Part shown: in pieces, positions 45,961 through 58,556 of the stretch
How positions within the stretch are numbered: position 1 is the stretch's first letter
How the letters are laid out: each line of letters starts with the position of its first letter
Assembly: GCF_910592395.1 (NCBI RefSeq)
Contig: NC_088321.1
Coordinates: forward strand, 11,596,001-11,660,000
DNA length: 64,000 nt
Reading direction: 5' to 3'
DNA from: Lineus longissimus
Taxonomy: Eukaryota > Nemertea > Pilidiophora > Heteronemertea > Lineidae
Program-made: the position numbers and the translations under genes
Notes under the pieces: model-generated
Seen by the model: the letters and a program-made list of their open reading frames with translations, nothing else
The model's database searches: none
Told to the model about the DNA's origin: nothing

Positions 45961-48760
45961 GCCTCCACCACATGGCGAATCCTCGGTCGACAGAAACGTT
46001 AAACGAAATCAAAGACGAAAAATGGATGACGGCTCGAAAACATCAAGTTTAAGATAAAAGCACCAGTTAAAAAAGAGAGGATATAGACTTTCTTACTGGC
46101 TGTAGAACTCCTACCTATATTTATCGATGGTTGTGGATGTTTCATTGAATTTACCAAATAGACTACCGTAGTTAGGTTAAGAAGGAAATGTTCACAACAC
46201 GTGCATTGTTCGTATCGTGCGCAAATACACACTAGAAAATTTATTTTGAATAAGTTAGAGATTGGTCCGAGAAGTTCTTATAAAAAAGACTGTTATCGTG
46301 CGGCCCCTTGTGGCGTAATCAATGACGACCGGAGTAATCTTGATCAGTAAACCATGAGCCAACAGCAAGGTATATAATTATCGAATGAGAAACCAACATA
46401 GTGGTTGTTGATTCGACTTTATACCGGTTTACACCCTAGATTGCAGGCCCACTGTCAATTTTTTTCGCATGACCCTTATCGATTAGATATGTCTGGAAAA
46501 TTGTTTGACATCGACACAACAAACAAATCGAGCAAAGGATTTCACGTTTGTCAGAAGTAGTCTTTGTTTCAACGCAACAAAAGATTTAATCAAGCTGGCC
46601 TGTAATGTTACCCAAAAGGCTAGGGACCAAATTGTGTATTGTCAGGTCGTGAAAATTGCGAAACAAATGCTTGCTATAATTTCCCGTTTTTTTTAGCATA
46701 ATGAGCAGCACAGTGTCTAAATTTGAAAGATTTGCTTTAAGAAGACAAGTCAAGTGTTATTACGTTGAGAACGAATCGTGCTATTATATTTTGGTATTTT
46801 GGCCAGCATTATAAAGATTTCCCGATCACTTAATATTCAACTATTTTGTCCGACTTTTTATAGAGTCACAGCACCATATATTTTGTTATCTGACTCATAC
46901 ATTTCAGAACAAGTGTTAATCTCATTCAGACACAAAACTTTTCATTTTCAAGTGACGGCTAACGTATATTGTGCTACAGTATACTTTTTATTGTAAGCAA
47001 AAGAAGTCGAGTTGTTTCCAAATTGGACTAACTGAGTTACATAAAATGCAAAAGAAATCTGAATATATTTTGGAAATCAGTTTGAAAACTTAGTTCTGAT
47101 GCATGATCATGAATGAAAATGAAACGAACAAACACACACACACACACAAAACAGGAGTCTATTTCATAGTTGATTCACTTGTTTTTCTTAGTCCGACTCT
47201 TTGTGCAAACATTATTCCTTCTTTTCCTATTTTTTGTTTTATCATTCTCTGTTCCCATCTCTACCTGTAGGATGCATAAAAAAACGGCATTTTACTTCTA
47301 TTCATGTTCAGGAACTAGTCAAATATTGTGTTTCAAAAACAAGGAATATAGGTCAATCGTAGGTTTCTTATGATCAAAAAAAATTAAAATCATTTTACCT
47401 ATCTTTCAAAGCGTTTGGTCAATACCATGTTCTTCAGTAAGCTTATCGACGAGGTTATTTTTTTGCGACAGAACTAAGCTTGAAAGTTTCACTACCGTGC
47501 ACGAAAAGCAATCAGAGTTATCAACAATTGAAATTCGAAGCATTTTATTGTAAAGTGTTGTATGTAATTCATTTCGTTTCGTCTCTGTTACAATAATGAA
47601 CAAATAAAAAAAAATGAGTAAATGCCAAATCGGAATATTTGTTGTTTTTTTGCATTTTCTTATGACTGCAACATCAATAATGTGAAGTATATTCATAACT
47701 AGTTATTCCTTTAAAGATATGAAAGGAAAACGATTTTCCGGAAAGCGACCAGTCGCCCTTTCCAAACCAAATATCTCAGCAAGAAACGATTCCTGTAAAT
47801 TTCGTTGTTATGATCTCATTCAGTTTTGTATACAATGCAGAATGTACAATGATTATTGTAATGGTAAGAATCACAACCAAGAATTGTGTTAATGATTTGC
47901 CCTATGTGTACGAAACTGGATAAGATCTTACCTGGGAATTATAAGAATCTAATTGAGATTTCCTATTTCCGACAACAAGGAGGGGGGGGGGGGCGATGAA
48001 GGGGACTGCAAATCCATTTGCTTGATCCGTCATCAAACTGTCGACATGAATTAAAGGAGTGGATGGACAAATCGGTCAATATTACACACCGTTCCATGAT
48101 GGCATGCCATCACCACATGCCTCTGGACTTTACGACAGTGAATTGGAGTCGGCATCTATCGAAAGGTCCGGGACGCACCCCGAAAGCGGCGTCCGCAGTC
48201 CTTCGTTTGACCTGTGTTGTTCGCATATTAAGGACTCGGAATGACCGTAGTTTTCAATCCGGTTGTCCTGAAGTACCCATTTAAAAATGTCCAAAGTACC
48301 CATCCTTCTTGGCAATATTCCACATATTTCCTTCTGATATTTGAGAGGGGTAGGGGAGGACATCCGACATGACACACACCTTGAAAAGCAGTGACTACAG
48401 TACTTCGACTTGGTTTGTTTGGCCTCAAGGCTTCAAATATTGATGCCGCCAACATGTCTCAGTCACACAGAAATTTTCGATTCGGCGGTCAAAAGTACCC
48501 GGTCAAATATGTCCGAACGGGCCCTACTGCCTTCCTGATAACTATATCAACTGCTTAGTTCGGAAACATTTACAACCTGAAATACCAAGAGGCTAAAACA
48601 AATGGAAACAAAGAGACATGATCCTCCTTATTATTCGACAAGTGGAACCCTACATGCATAGAACCCGGGACGCATTGAATTATCCTTTGATCAATGTAGT
48701 ACCAACGACGCATGGTACAGTTGGCAAAGGGAATACGGAAGCCGGGACGCAAAGATCCTG
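45961..48760. other. Intergenic stretch / possible 3' UTR
   Basis: AT-rich, with no reading frame that I trust. It contains a CA dinucleotide run at 47132-47148, an AATAAA at 47603-47608 that could serve as a distant poly(A) signal, and a G12 tract at 47982-47993. Confidence 0.4.
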
Positions 48761-48767
48761 GGGACCT

Positions 48768-49626
48768 ACATGGGACCCGCTTCGATTATATTGCTGCCAA
48801 TACTTGGCGCAAGGAACCTGGGCAGCCACATGGAACCCGGTGAAGAAGTTTGAAATGTCCTCTGATAGAATGTCTGTGAAACAAAGGATGTTATCAGGCA
48901 CTTTTATCTCTGAGCTATTAGAGGTAAAGAGCGATTATTCTTTCAATAATTCAGCTTTCAATTAGACCAGTCTCTCTGTCTATGGGGCTTTTTCTACTTG
49001 TACATGTTGTATGCTGTCATGCATGGACGCCAGAACACATAGAATTTTATCCCTTGTCGCATGAACCCCCTTTGATTTTGGGACACATATTAAGACAGAC
49101 GCACGGAACACGGTGCAGGACGTACGAACTAAAGACATATCTCAGGTTGCGTAGAACCAGTGACACAATGAACTTGGGTTACATATATTGCGAACCATAA
49201 ACGCGTTTTATTTTGGAACGCATAGAGCTCGAGACTGCTAGGAATCATGGACATGTACGCAGATCTCATGAAGGCTTCACTAATCTGGTAACAAACACAA
49301 TGTATAACCACGGCACATGAAACCATTTAGAACGCGATGTCCATTATGACTCATCGCGGAGTCGACTTTTAGATAAGATTCTTAGTTCAGATCTAGCAGC
49401 TTACACCCATAGGCTGGGACCAGGTTACCAAAAAGAAGTCACTAACTCCTTCAACCAACATTCAGCTACCTTTTGCGTGTACTAATGTATGTTCGGGAAT
49501 GTTCGGAAAGCTGAAAGGTGTCCTCTAATCAGCTTCTTCGATGAATTTGTTGTCATCAAATCCACGTGTTTTGCCGTGTTTAATTGTTTGTGCTGTGCCG
49601 CAAGTAAGCTTATTTCTTTTCTTTAA
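48768..49626 (+). repeat. Dispersed repeat, copy 1
   Basis: It matches 56264-57110 in the same orientation with scattered changes (shared landmarks: tgggacccgctt, cctctgatagaatgtctgtg, atgcatggacgccagaaca, atgtatgttcgggaatgttcgg). Its right part is interrupted by the TTAA element and resumes at 53853. It shows no intact frame. Confidence 0.7.
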
Positions 49627-50604
49627 GTGTCAGTCCATGATACCACCATGCAGGATCATGCACATGGTGGCAAGGTGGGGGGTCAACAGATCTAGTTGTA
49701 ATTTCTACCACAGACCTGTCCTAGGGTACTATGAAGGCTGGTGGATTGGTTTCGAAAATAACCCCACAGTTTTGGGGTACGGCTGTTAACCATTTCCTAC
49801 TCATTTTCCTTTTTAAAAAACATGCATTATCCCTCAAAATAGGCTAAGCCTTTTGTCAATTTTCGTGCATCAAACAGAATTATCACTAAACACCGCCTAT
49901 TGAAATTGAAAGTACATGATCTGAGCTACCTTTTCATGCCCTTTGTTTTGCCCCAGGTACATTTTAATGACAGGTACAGTACGTCCCAAAAACAATGCAA
50001 TCTCAAATTTCAGTAAAAAGGCATTTTTAACTCTCCTTTAGCTCCAACACTGCAGTTTTTTAGGTGATGCCACTTCCAGGTAAGGAAGTCAGAATGCTGT
50101 TTTTTTAATTTGCAAAAGAAAAAAATCCGGCCGCCCTTACGGTTTTCCGGTGAGGGGGTCGAGTCGCGCCCTTCTCACTGGTGCCCATTTTTTGCCCATT
50201 CCCTCAGATAACTGACGAAATACACATGCTTTCCAAATAAAATTACATTTTTAGATGTTAGTGAACCCCCCTCTCCCTTGCCCCTCCCACACACTCCCTC
50301 AAACAACCTAGAGGCCTTTATTACCCCTGTGGAGGCTTAGCGGTCTAGGCGGAAACGAACACCAGCAACGACAACAACAACAACAGTTACAGTTACAATG
50401 CATTGTGTACATGCACGTGTACATTGTGTGATAGTCTATTGAAAATGGAACCTGAAAAATCACAGTTGAAATGTGGATTTGCTGTCATATCCAAGGATAT
50501 CGAGTGTGGTACTGACGCTTCATACCCCAATGACAAGAGTGTGATCCCCTTGAAACAATGTAAGAAGGACGTGCACTCCCATTTGATGCGTTGGATGTCA
50601 AGTC

Positions 50605-50872
50605 AGTCAAGTCAAAAGTGAATGGGAGCTCATAGCACTTCGTGCTGGCGTGTTTGATATGAGTTCTCCAGTTCTGGACACCACAATATGCCCGAACCAC
50701 CGATACAAGTTGAGTTTATCATGGAATCAGCAAAGGAGATGCCAGCACCCACTTCATCAACCCTCCAAAACAAGTCAGAAGCCCAGAAAAGATGGTGGTT
50801 CAGTTCATCGAGTGATGTCTCGGGAAATATAGGCCTACATCAAGTGGGGAGTTTTTGTCCCAGTTGGCTCAG
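50605..50872 (+). pseudogene. Exon fragment of a Cys/His zinc-type invertebrate gene, with in-frame stop
   Basis: The frame reads A-L-R-A-G-V-F-D, then T-I-C-P-N-H-R, R-C-Q-H-P, and after a TAG near 50830 V-F-V-P-V-G-S up to donor GTAAGG. From memory, the series (C-P-x-H-R, R-C-x-x-P, F-V-P-V-G-S, then C-x-x-C in the next exon) belongs to an uncharacterised zinc-binding-like family common in cnidarians and lancelets. The start is approximate. The stop argues for a dead captured copy. Confidence 0.5.
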
Positions 50873-51221
50873 GTAAGGGATCAGTCTCAAAATCACTGAA
50901 GTAGAAAAGAAGCAGTAGGCCTGTAATGATAGCCACTCTGACTAAACCTAACTTTGGTGCAAAACCAACTGAGTGATAACGATTTACCACTTCACTTGTG
51001 TTCTTCCTAGAAAGTTGATTGGAGCCTTGGCTTGATGATCAGGAAGTCCCAGTTATGATTCCCTGCCAGTGCCACTGGAGGTGATGCTTCACTGCCGTAC
51101 AAAATCAGCATGGCCGGTCGCATTATCAAAACAAGTCTATCATAATCATCATCATCATGTCCTCACACTATTATATTGCACATCATATTATCATTACCCC
51201 CATAATCTGGTGCCTTTTCAG

Positions 51222-51305
51222 CTCTGTGTAAAGGATGTGAGGCTAAACATCGAGTATCTGTGGCAAATGTAGAACCAGAAGTAGAACCAGCACCCATGGA
51301 TAGAG
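51222..51305 (+). pseudogene. Next exon of the captured gene fragment
   Basis: The acceptor is CCTTTTCAG and the donor is GTGAGT. In phase with the preceding exon it gives A-L-C-K-G-C-E-A-K-H-R, supplying the C-x-x-C that follows F-V-P-V-G-S in this family, and then an acidic Pro-rich tail. Kept introns show that the capture was at the DNA level. Confidence 0.5.
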
Positions 51306-53852
51306 GTGAGTTGAATGAAAAAAAGGGGAGAAGATTCGGGGCAAGCCAAAGTGAATATTGGTTAATTCAGCCTGCAGCGACTGACTTACATGTAAGAAGG
51401 TCACTGATGAGAGAGGAGGGACTAAGCTGAAAACCTTGATGCCATTCTGGCTCCCATCTCCTTGGCAATGAGGGATTCTAAGCCAAACCTGATTCTCCAT
51501 CAATATCTTTTTTCAGTCCGCTGTTGCCTCTTCCTCTGTTCAACCAGCCGACGCCTTAGAAAACCCAGCAGACGGGACAGAAGGGCAAATTTGATGGGTA
51601 ATGTTGTTGCAACAGTATCATAAGGACTGCTGGTCAAGCACTCTTGAGCTGGGAGAGAGAAATGATAAGAGGGTGGAGACAGATTTTCTGAAATGTTGTC
51701 TTTGAGTCATGACTGGGCAGAATTAGCCCAGTGAAAGTTGTCAGCTACACATCAAGAATTCTTGATTTAGAATGAAAGGGTACGACTTTATTGGATGTAC
51801 ATTCATCAGGCTTGACCTGAGATTTTCCACGCCATTGATTGCAAATGCATTGTTCGCATTCTACAATACATCTCTCTTTTTCTAAAGAAAATACATGGTG
51901 AATTTCCTAAAACTGTTACATGCTGTGTTTTTGTCTCCCTTGACTAACATAACCTGCAATATGAAGGACATCCAGATTTGATGTTCTAGTATATCTAGCG
52001 GATGGTTCATCAGGTAAAATGCGGGGCTTGGTTAAAAAATGATTTTATAGCGATATCTTGGGATAAATTTGAACTTTGGCTTTCAGTAAACAATTGTAAA
52101 TGCCAAGATAGATTTTTAATGTCAGTATACTTAGTAGCGCTAATGTCAGTTTTGAACAACCAAGCCTGCTACTGGAAGGTGGGACTCTCTCCTGATACTA
52201 TCCTGCACTTGGGCCTGACATGTAGTACCGTAAATGAGGTGTTACTAGTATTGGTCCCTCCCTAGTAGTGGTTAGTAGTGGTTTGGCTATTGTCTGCAAA
52301 ATAGCCTTTTTTCTATGTATCATTATATTAGCTTGTAAATAAATCACCCATTTGTAAAAAAAAAGTGTCCCTGCTTCTTAGGTGGCAGCACTGTCCTCTG
52401 CAGACAGGTACAAGTGTAGCATGTGGAAAGTTGTGATCTCTCCTAAGGGACTGGACAGTACCGTAACTCAGTTCATGAAAAACTTCTCCATTCCAGTACA
52501 TGTATATGTACAATTTAGCCAATGCTAGAGCAACTCCAGGAGAACATTTCACCGCCAACCAAGGAGCTAAAAACTTCCAATAGCAGTACTCTGACGGTGC
52601 AGCCAACTGCAGGGTTGTCCTCATCAAACAGTAATTACAGTAGGAACTGCACCTTTGGTCAATTGGCTCCTTAGCAATGGAAGGTGTTACTAGTATGTGA
52701 AATGAGCACTTCTGCAAGGTTCTTAGGAACAGGATGATCCCTGCATGGGTTGATAAAGATGTATTAGTAGGTCATACCACATGCCCTTCAGGTGCCTTAG
52801 CCATGGGGGGGGGGGGGGGTCCAACCCTTACAACATGCTCTGGCAGCATGACACAGGCTAATGAATGGGTCAACATTAGCATCCTCACCAACAGGGGGGT
52901 TTCTTTAGGTTTTCGGACTGTAAGAAGGCTTACATGTAGCTTATTCAATTACGTTGCCATCAGGTAGGCCAAGGCCGAAATGTTATTTGAAATTCAAATC
53001 AGCATTTCAGGACCTATGGGGCCCAATTCCCCAAAGGGCTTTCATCAAGGGCAAATTTGTAGTGATGAGCTTGTTCTTTTTTTGGGGGAAAAATGCAAGT
53101 GGAGTTATTTACCGGTAGGCCTACTTAAAATAGGTTAGTAGGCCTAGGCAGGGGGGGGGGGGGGGGTGATCATGGTGATTGACAGTAACTACTAATCCTC
53201 ATGGCCAGCACCAAGCATAAATTATGTGTTCATTATGCATTTATTTTATAATTCATCAAGTGTACACAAGGTGGCAGCACTAGCCAATGAGTGTCATTTT
53301 GGTGGAAAATAGCACTTTTTCCTTGGTTTATCCTGGGAAAACAGTAAAAGCGGCCGGAAATTTTATTTCTGATTTTGAAAGTAGGTATCATTACCTTTAT
53401 CATGTGCAAGCCACAGCATTCAAAGACCTGCAGTGTTGGAGATATGAGCGTCGATAGAGAGCTCTTCCTAAGCACTGCCCCTAGGTACATGTATGCATAA
53501 TTACTAGGCCTAGCACGACCAAAGTATGAAGTGTTACTCAATGACCTGTTGCAGAATGGAAGATCTCATCAAATACTTCCATCATACAAAGGGGGAAAAT
53601 CCAGCTATTTTTTTTAGTCTCTGCAGGAGTGCCCAACATTGACCCAAAAATACACAAAAAATAGGGGGAAAAAGCTAAAACAAGCCCCCTAACTAGGCCT
53701 GCCCCTAACTCGGTTGCTAGTGATTTTTGAGAGTCATCAATTGCTGTGTAATGATGTCTTAGTGGAAGGATCTTGCATACCTAATCTCGTTAAAAACGGT
53801 TGACCTCCACCTTGCCACCCTCTGCATGGTGGTATCATGGACTGACACTTAA

Positions 53853-54030
53853 TACCTGAGGCATTACACTTCACTGGTTAAAATGTTCACTTTCTGAAGC
53901 TTTTTTGAGTCCTAGGGGATATTTTCTTCGAAATATTCAAGTGAAAATATCAATCAATGACACATTAGACCAAGGGCAGGGGCGGGGGTTCGGAGGTATA
54001 GGGAGGGGTCATGCTGTATTTTCTAGATGC
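53853..54030 (+). repeat. Dispersed repeat, right part after the TTAA insertion
   Basis: It resembles 57110-57425 (actggtt-aaa-tgttcacttt, gagtcctaggg, a gggcaggggcggggg run and gaggtcatgctgtat). Confidence 0.5.
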
Positions 54031-56263
54031 ATGCATGCATGCAGCAGCAGCAGCAGGTCGGTTGGCACCTTCACTTTTAGAGGCGAATATTATTACCTTT
54101 ACATTTGTTACTCTCACACGCCATACGAATTTCTTTGTTGTGTTTACTTCAAAGTCATGCACTTTTGGTGGAGTCAACAATGCCATAGTGACTTGTCAAA
54201 ACGTATCAAAGAGTGTTGTTGATGATATGATCATTCCGCCATTTTAAAATGAATGCCAGCTGGGATTCCCGAACATGACGTTTATAGCGCTATAAATATT
54301 CAGGGATTCCACAATGACGTCATCTCAGGTGTTGCGAACCATGGTGACGCGACCCGGATGAATATTAGAGACTTTCAGAAACGTCTAATCTTCTGCCTGG
54401 AAAACGTATCTCTATCAATTTTAGTTACGACAAGTGGAACTCCATAGGTATATGGTAAAACGTATTCCATGCGGGAAGAAATAGTATGATATTGAACATT
54501 AACTCGCATTTGCTGCTAAATTGAAACTTCTATCCTCTTTCCATCTCTATATCATTGTGTAAGAAATATTGTAGATTACGTTGATGATGCTTTCGTTCGT
54601 GAGGTATGTTTTTTGGGGAGAAATTAGACGCGTTTTTATCGCCACGTATCTCTTCAGCTGTTCACAGATTGCACACGGATGACCTATCGATGCTGAAGCT
54701 CATTTTATGTCCTACCCATACGTATCACCAACCCGAAGGTGCCACACGTATTTTCCATACGGATTCGTGATACGTTTAAACGGTGCTGAAAACGCTATTG
54801 TTAAAACATTGCCCCTATGATACTGAGAAGCTCAACAATTGTCCGTATTTTAGACTCGGAACTCCAATGGTCCAAATATTCTAGTAGCAAAGCCTCAAAA
54901 GGCTAGGGTAGTACTGACACTAGTCCGATAACGAAAATGAATTATGACATTTTATACAAAAAGAAGGTGCTCTATGAGAATTCATCAGCTCGTCGAAGTA
55001 GATAATTTCACCTATCTGCACAATGTCAAGATCATTGTGTCGAGTTGCCTTGCAGCAATAATGGAACAACTGAAATGCGTGTTTCGCCCGATATTTGACC
55101 AGCGCAATACATCAAAATGTGTTTACGAGATGTTTTCGGATATCAGACGTTATAAAATCTCACAATGAACTATGTCTGGTTACCTGCAAGTTTGTTTATC
55201 TGGCTCCACTGCTGGTATGTCCCACTGCAACAGAAAACATCTGCGACAAGATGCAATGATCGAAATACCACTAGTTGCAATATTGAACAAATGAAGTCAA
55301 TATATTACTTATTGTACTATAGATAATACTAACGTGTTGAAAATAAAATGCTTGTGCACTTATGCCTGCCAGCATAAATGCCCGAATTTACCAAGCTCTC
55401 GGTGTCATTCCAATAGTATGCTACTAAATGATCAAAATAAATATTTCACATTTGAGATTCAAGATTTAAGTGATAGCGTATATATATAAAAAACCTCACT
55501 GCTGTCATATCAACTTTTGAAATACATACTCTTATTCATCCATTTACCCGTCCCACTACCGAACATGGCAAAATAATGACGAAGTCCGAGGTAGGCCTAT
55601 TTTGATGTAAACGCTCAAGTCATAGAATGGCATAAGTTACATAAAAAAATGCAATACAAGTTAGACCTTGTGCTGTAGTAGGCTTAGGCCTAGATATATC
55701 TGTTTATTGTCGTCTGCAAGTTACAGCCAGCCCCATGGGCTTATGAGACATTTTAGATTATTTTATATCATACTCATTTATTTGCTTATTTATATATCAT
55801 ATATATATTAAATATATCATATGAGATAAGAAGCAGGAAACTTTATTTCCTGTTTCTTTTCTCGTAGCATTCAATGGTGAATTTGGCCACGACTTTGGCG
55901 TTCGTATTTAGCAATTGTTCGATATTTTCATTGTTTGGAAGTAATTGGAAGTTTAGTGGTGTTCTATTGAATTAGGCGTACAGATCGGACCTTAGTTGAT
56001 TGTATAGCTTGTGGTTTGTGGTTCGATTTGTCAAGATGAGGGTACTTTGGATTAATTTTTCGCTATGCATTTTGGATTTGTTTTTGAGTGTGCGTCTGAC
56101 AGATTTTCCGGCTTATCGGGTCGGCGGTGAAAGGGAAGACTTCAAGATTCACATTCACTGCCGATGACTCGGCAAGGCGTACAGAACGATTATTCTATCA
56201 ATAATTCAGCTTTCAATAAGACCAACCTCTTTGTCTATTGGGCTTTTTCTAATTGGACATGTT
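54031..56263. other. Intergenic stretch
   Basis: No convincing gene. A frame near 54995-55165 contains E-V-D-N-F-T-Y-L, a phrase seen in non-LTR reverse transcriptases, so a decayed LINE fragment is possible but weak. 55740-55840 is very AT-rich. Confidence 0.3.
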
Positions 56264-57110
56264 GCATGGGACCCGCTTTGATTATACATGTATTGCTGCC
56301 AATACTTGGCGCAAGGAACCTTGGCAGCCACATGGAAACCGGTGAAGAAGTTTGAAATGTCCTCTGATAGAATGTCTGTGGAACAAATGATGCTATCAGG
56401 CACTTTTATCTCTGAGCTATTAGAGGTAAAGAGCGATTATTCTATCAATAATTCAGCTTTCAATAAGACCATTCTCTTTGTCTATTGGGCTTTTTCTACT
56501 TGGACATATTGTATGCGCTCATGCATGGACGCCAGAACATATAAAATTTTAGACCTTGTCACATAAACCCCTTTGATTTTGGGATACGTAGAACCAGTGA
56601 CACAATTAACTTGGGTAACATATAATGCTAAACATAACGCTTTTAATTTGGGGACGTATAGAGTCCGAGACTCATGGAACCATGGACACATATACCCGAG
56701 TGAGAATATTTCATTTTCCAAACGGATAATGTATATAACCTCGTTTTCTACCCAGAGTTTTGGGTGAGACAACCATAACAGCTTTGGTTGGTGCAAAATT
56801 TGGAAGCGTTTCAAAAGCATTTAAAACCACATCATTCAATATTTAATTTTTTTTGGATGTTTTAGAATAGAAATTGATACCTCATGATCACTGTCGGTAT
56901 TGAGTGTCTCACCCAAACCGCTCGGGTGTGGAGCTAAGATATTGGCCGAAAACTTTTGCTTTTACTAATGTATGTTCGGGAATGTTCGGAAAGCTGAAAT
57001 GTGTCCACCAATCACCTTCTTTGATGAATTTGCTGTCATCAAATCCAGGTGTTTTGTCGTGTTAATTGTTTGTGTTGTGCCGCAAGTATTTATTTTCTTT
57101 AACTCCATAG
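56264..57110 (+). repeat. Dispersed repeat, copy 2
   Basis: Counterpart of 48768-49626, without the TTAA insertion. A block of about 65 bases (gattattctatcaataattcagc...) is itself duplicated at 56190 and 56435. Confidence 0.7.
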
Positions 57111-57359
57111 GCAGTACACTATACTGGTTATAATTTTCACTTTCTGGGGCTTTATGGCCGGAGTCCTAGGGAGTTCGTTTTTCTCAAAAAAAACCTCAAG
57201 TAAAGGGATCATCCAGTGATGCACTGGCATTAGACCGGGGGCACTCGTTTGATATATTGAGCATTAAACTTAAATGGTTATAATTTTCACTTTCTTGGGC
57301 TTTTTGAGTCCTGTGGTAGGTTTTCTTCTGAATACTCGAATGAAAATAAAATCCAGTGA

Positions 57360-57777
57360 TACATACGACCGGGGCAGGGGCAGGGGCAGGGGTGTAGGGG
57401 TAGGGAGGGGGCCCGATGGAGGTCATGCTGTATCTTTGAATAATTTGCTGTTGATAATAACATCAAATGCTGCATTCAGCATTCTCAACACTAAATGATG
57501 ATCACCTGAGTCGTGTTTCAAAATATATCAGTGCACTGTAAGTGTAAAACATTCATACTACTTGTTTTGTGCATGTGTCTGATTAGCTTACCTCTTATAG
57601 CCAAAGCTCTTACATAACATGTTGCCTAATCAAAATATTAATGTCATGATAACCGAGAGTCACTTCTTTCATATCCATGCTTGGGTTGGCTGAATAATTC
57701 CATAGTTACCAGAATATGACTCAAAAACATTCCCAGGGGCTACAATAGACCGGGGCTACAAATACCCCATTTTACCT
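57360..57777. mobile_element. Right half of the TA-flanked 1.5-kb element family
   Basis: It starts near a GGGGCA microsatellite (57372-57395) and then matches 8780-9289, ending GGCTACAAATACCCC, ATTTTACCT. It lacks the nested MITE present at 9.1 kb, so it shows the empty site. Confidence 0.6.
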
Positions 57778-58444
57778 TACTATTCATGCTTTCCATTGTG
57801 GAAAACTAGCATAAATTCAATGATCTTACAATAACCGTGTACAGGAGTCAATTGAACGCACTGAGAAGTGTATTTGCCCAAAAACTTGAAGGCCCTTATT
57901 TCACACAACACAATACCGAATAACAGCTGTGGCCCAGTGGAACCATCTGCCACCAATCTAGCCATCTCAATGTGTCACTGGTGCCAAATCAAACAATTAA
58001 ATAATTGCCCCTAAGTGCGTCACTGATGCAAATATCGCCACTAGCCATCTTGAAATGTGAGAATTTGAGGTAAACATGCTGGAAATTTCCAGATCTCGGA
58101 AGATTATGTCATAAATAGATGAATTATTAGTTTGTTACCCTCGTGTCAATAAGGTTGATAATAGATGCTGATGCAAGATTTTATGCGCACCTTAAATGCA
58201 ACGTTGAGTCTTCTTTCTAAAACTACGCGTTAGAGTGAATTTGAATTAAAAGAACTTTGGTCAAGGCATGCAGAAAGATTGAAACAATTTCTCTAACTTT
58301 ACAAGAAAGAAGTGATTAGTGGCGAATAACATTGTTAACGTTGTAATCATAGGGTTGCAACATAATGATGACCATTGCCAAAATTCTGCACAAATTAAAT
58401 TGATCTATTCCTTTAAATTATGAACACGTGACATGTCTTTACAG

Positions 58445-58556
58445 GGCCAGCCTTGCAAATAAGCTTCGTCATTTTCAGTTGACTCTTGTCGGAGCTGTAT
58501 TATGCCAATTGTATACTCAAAAAGTTCAAGAAACAGGCAGTGTCAAAGAATATAAC
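58445..58556 (+). other. Orphan exon-like segment, possible 5' exon of the downstream gene
   Basis: 112 bases bounded by CTTTACAG and GTAAGTAG. One frame is open throughout (A-S-L-A-N-K-L-R ... K-E-Y-N). The next gene's ATG lies right after an acceptor (60341), so it needs an upstream exon, and this is the nearest good candidate, perhaps non-coding. Confidence 0.3.

Larger units (their letters stand above)
49627..53848. mobile_element. 4.2-kb TTAA-flanked inverted-repeat element carrying gene fragments
   Basis: The left end is GTGTCAGTCCATGATACC and the right end is its complement, GGTATCATGGACTGACAC. TTAA precedes and follows. The repeat continues inward (ggtggcaaggtgg and its complement near 53808). 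The flanks are the two halves of a dispersed repeat that is continuous at about 57.1 kb, so the insertion is visible directly. A TTAA duplication fits piggyBac-type transposition, but I see no transposase and the termini are not the usual CCY. The interior has exon-like gene pieces and G tracts at 52806 and 53151-53166. Confidence 0.72.

Noticed and set aside
47170-47373. Frame with a hydrophobic N-terminus resembling a signal peptide
   Set aside because: It does not begin with ATG, is T-rich by composition, and has no following exon.
52328-52717. 129-codon minus-strand frame
   Set aside because: It lies inside the TTAA element, shows no recognisable domain, and its composition looks random.
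54944-55168. Reverse-transcriptase remnant
   Set aside because: Only a short phrase (E-V-D-N-F-T-Y-L) fits, and the rest does not align with anything I can recall, so it is mentioned only as a weak possibility.
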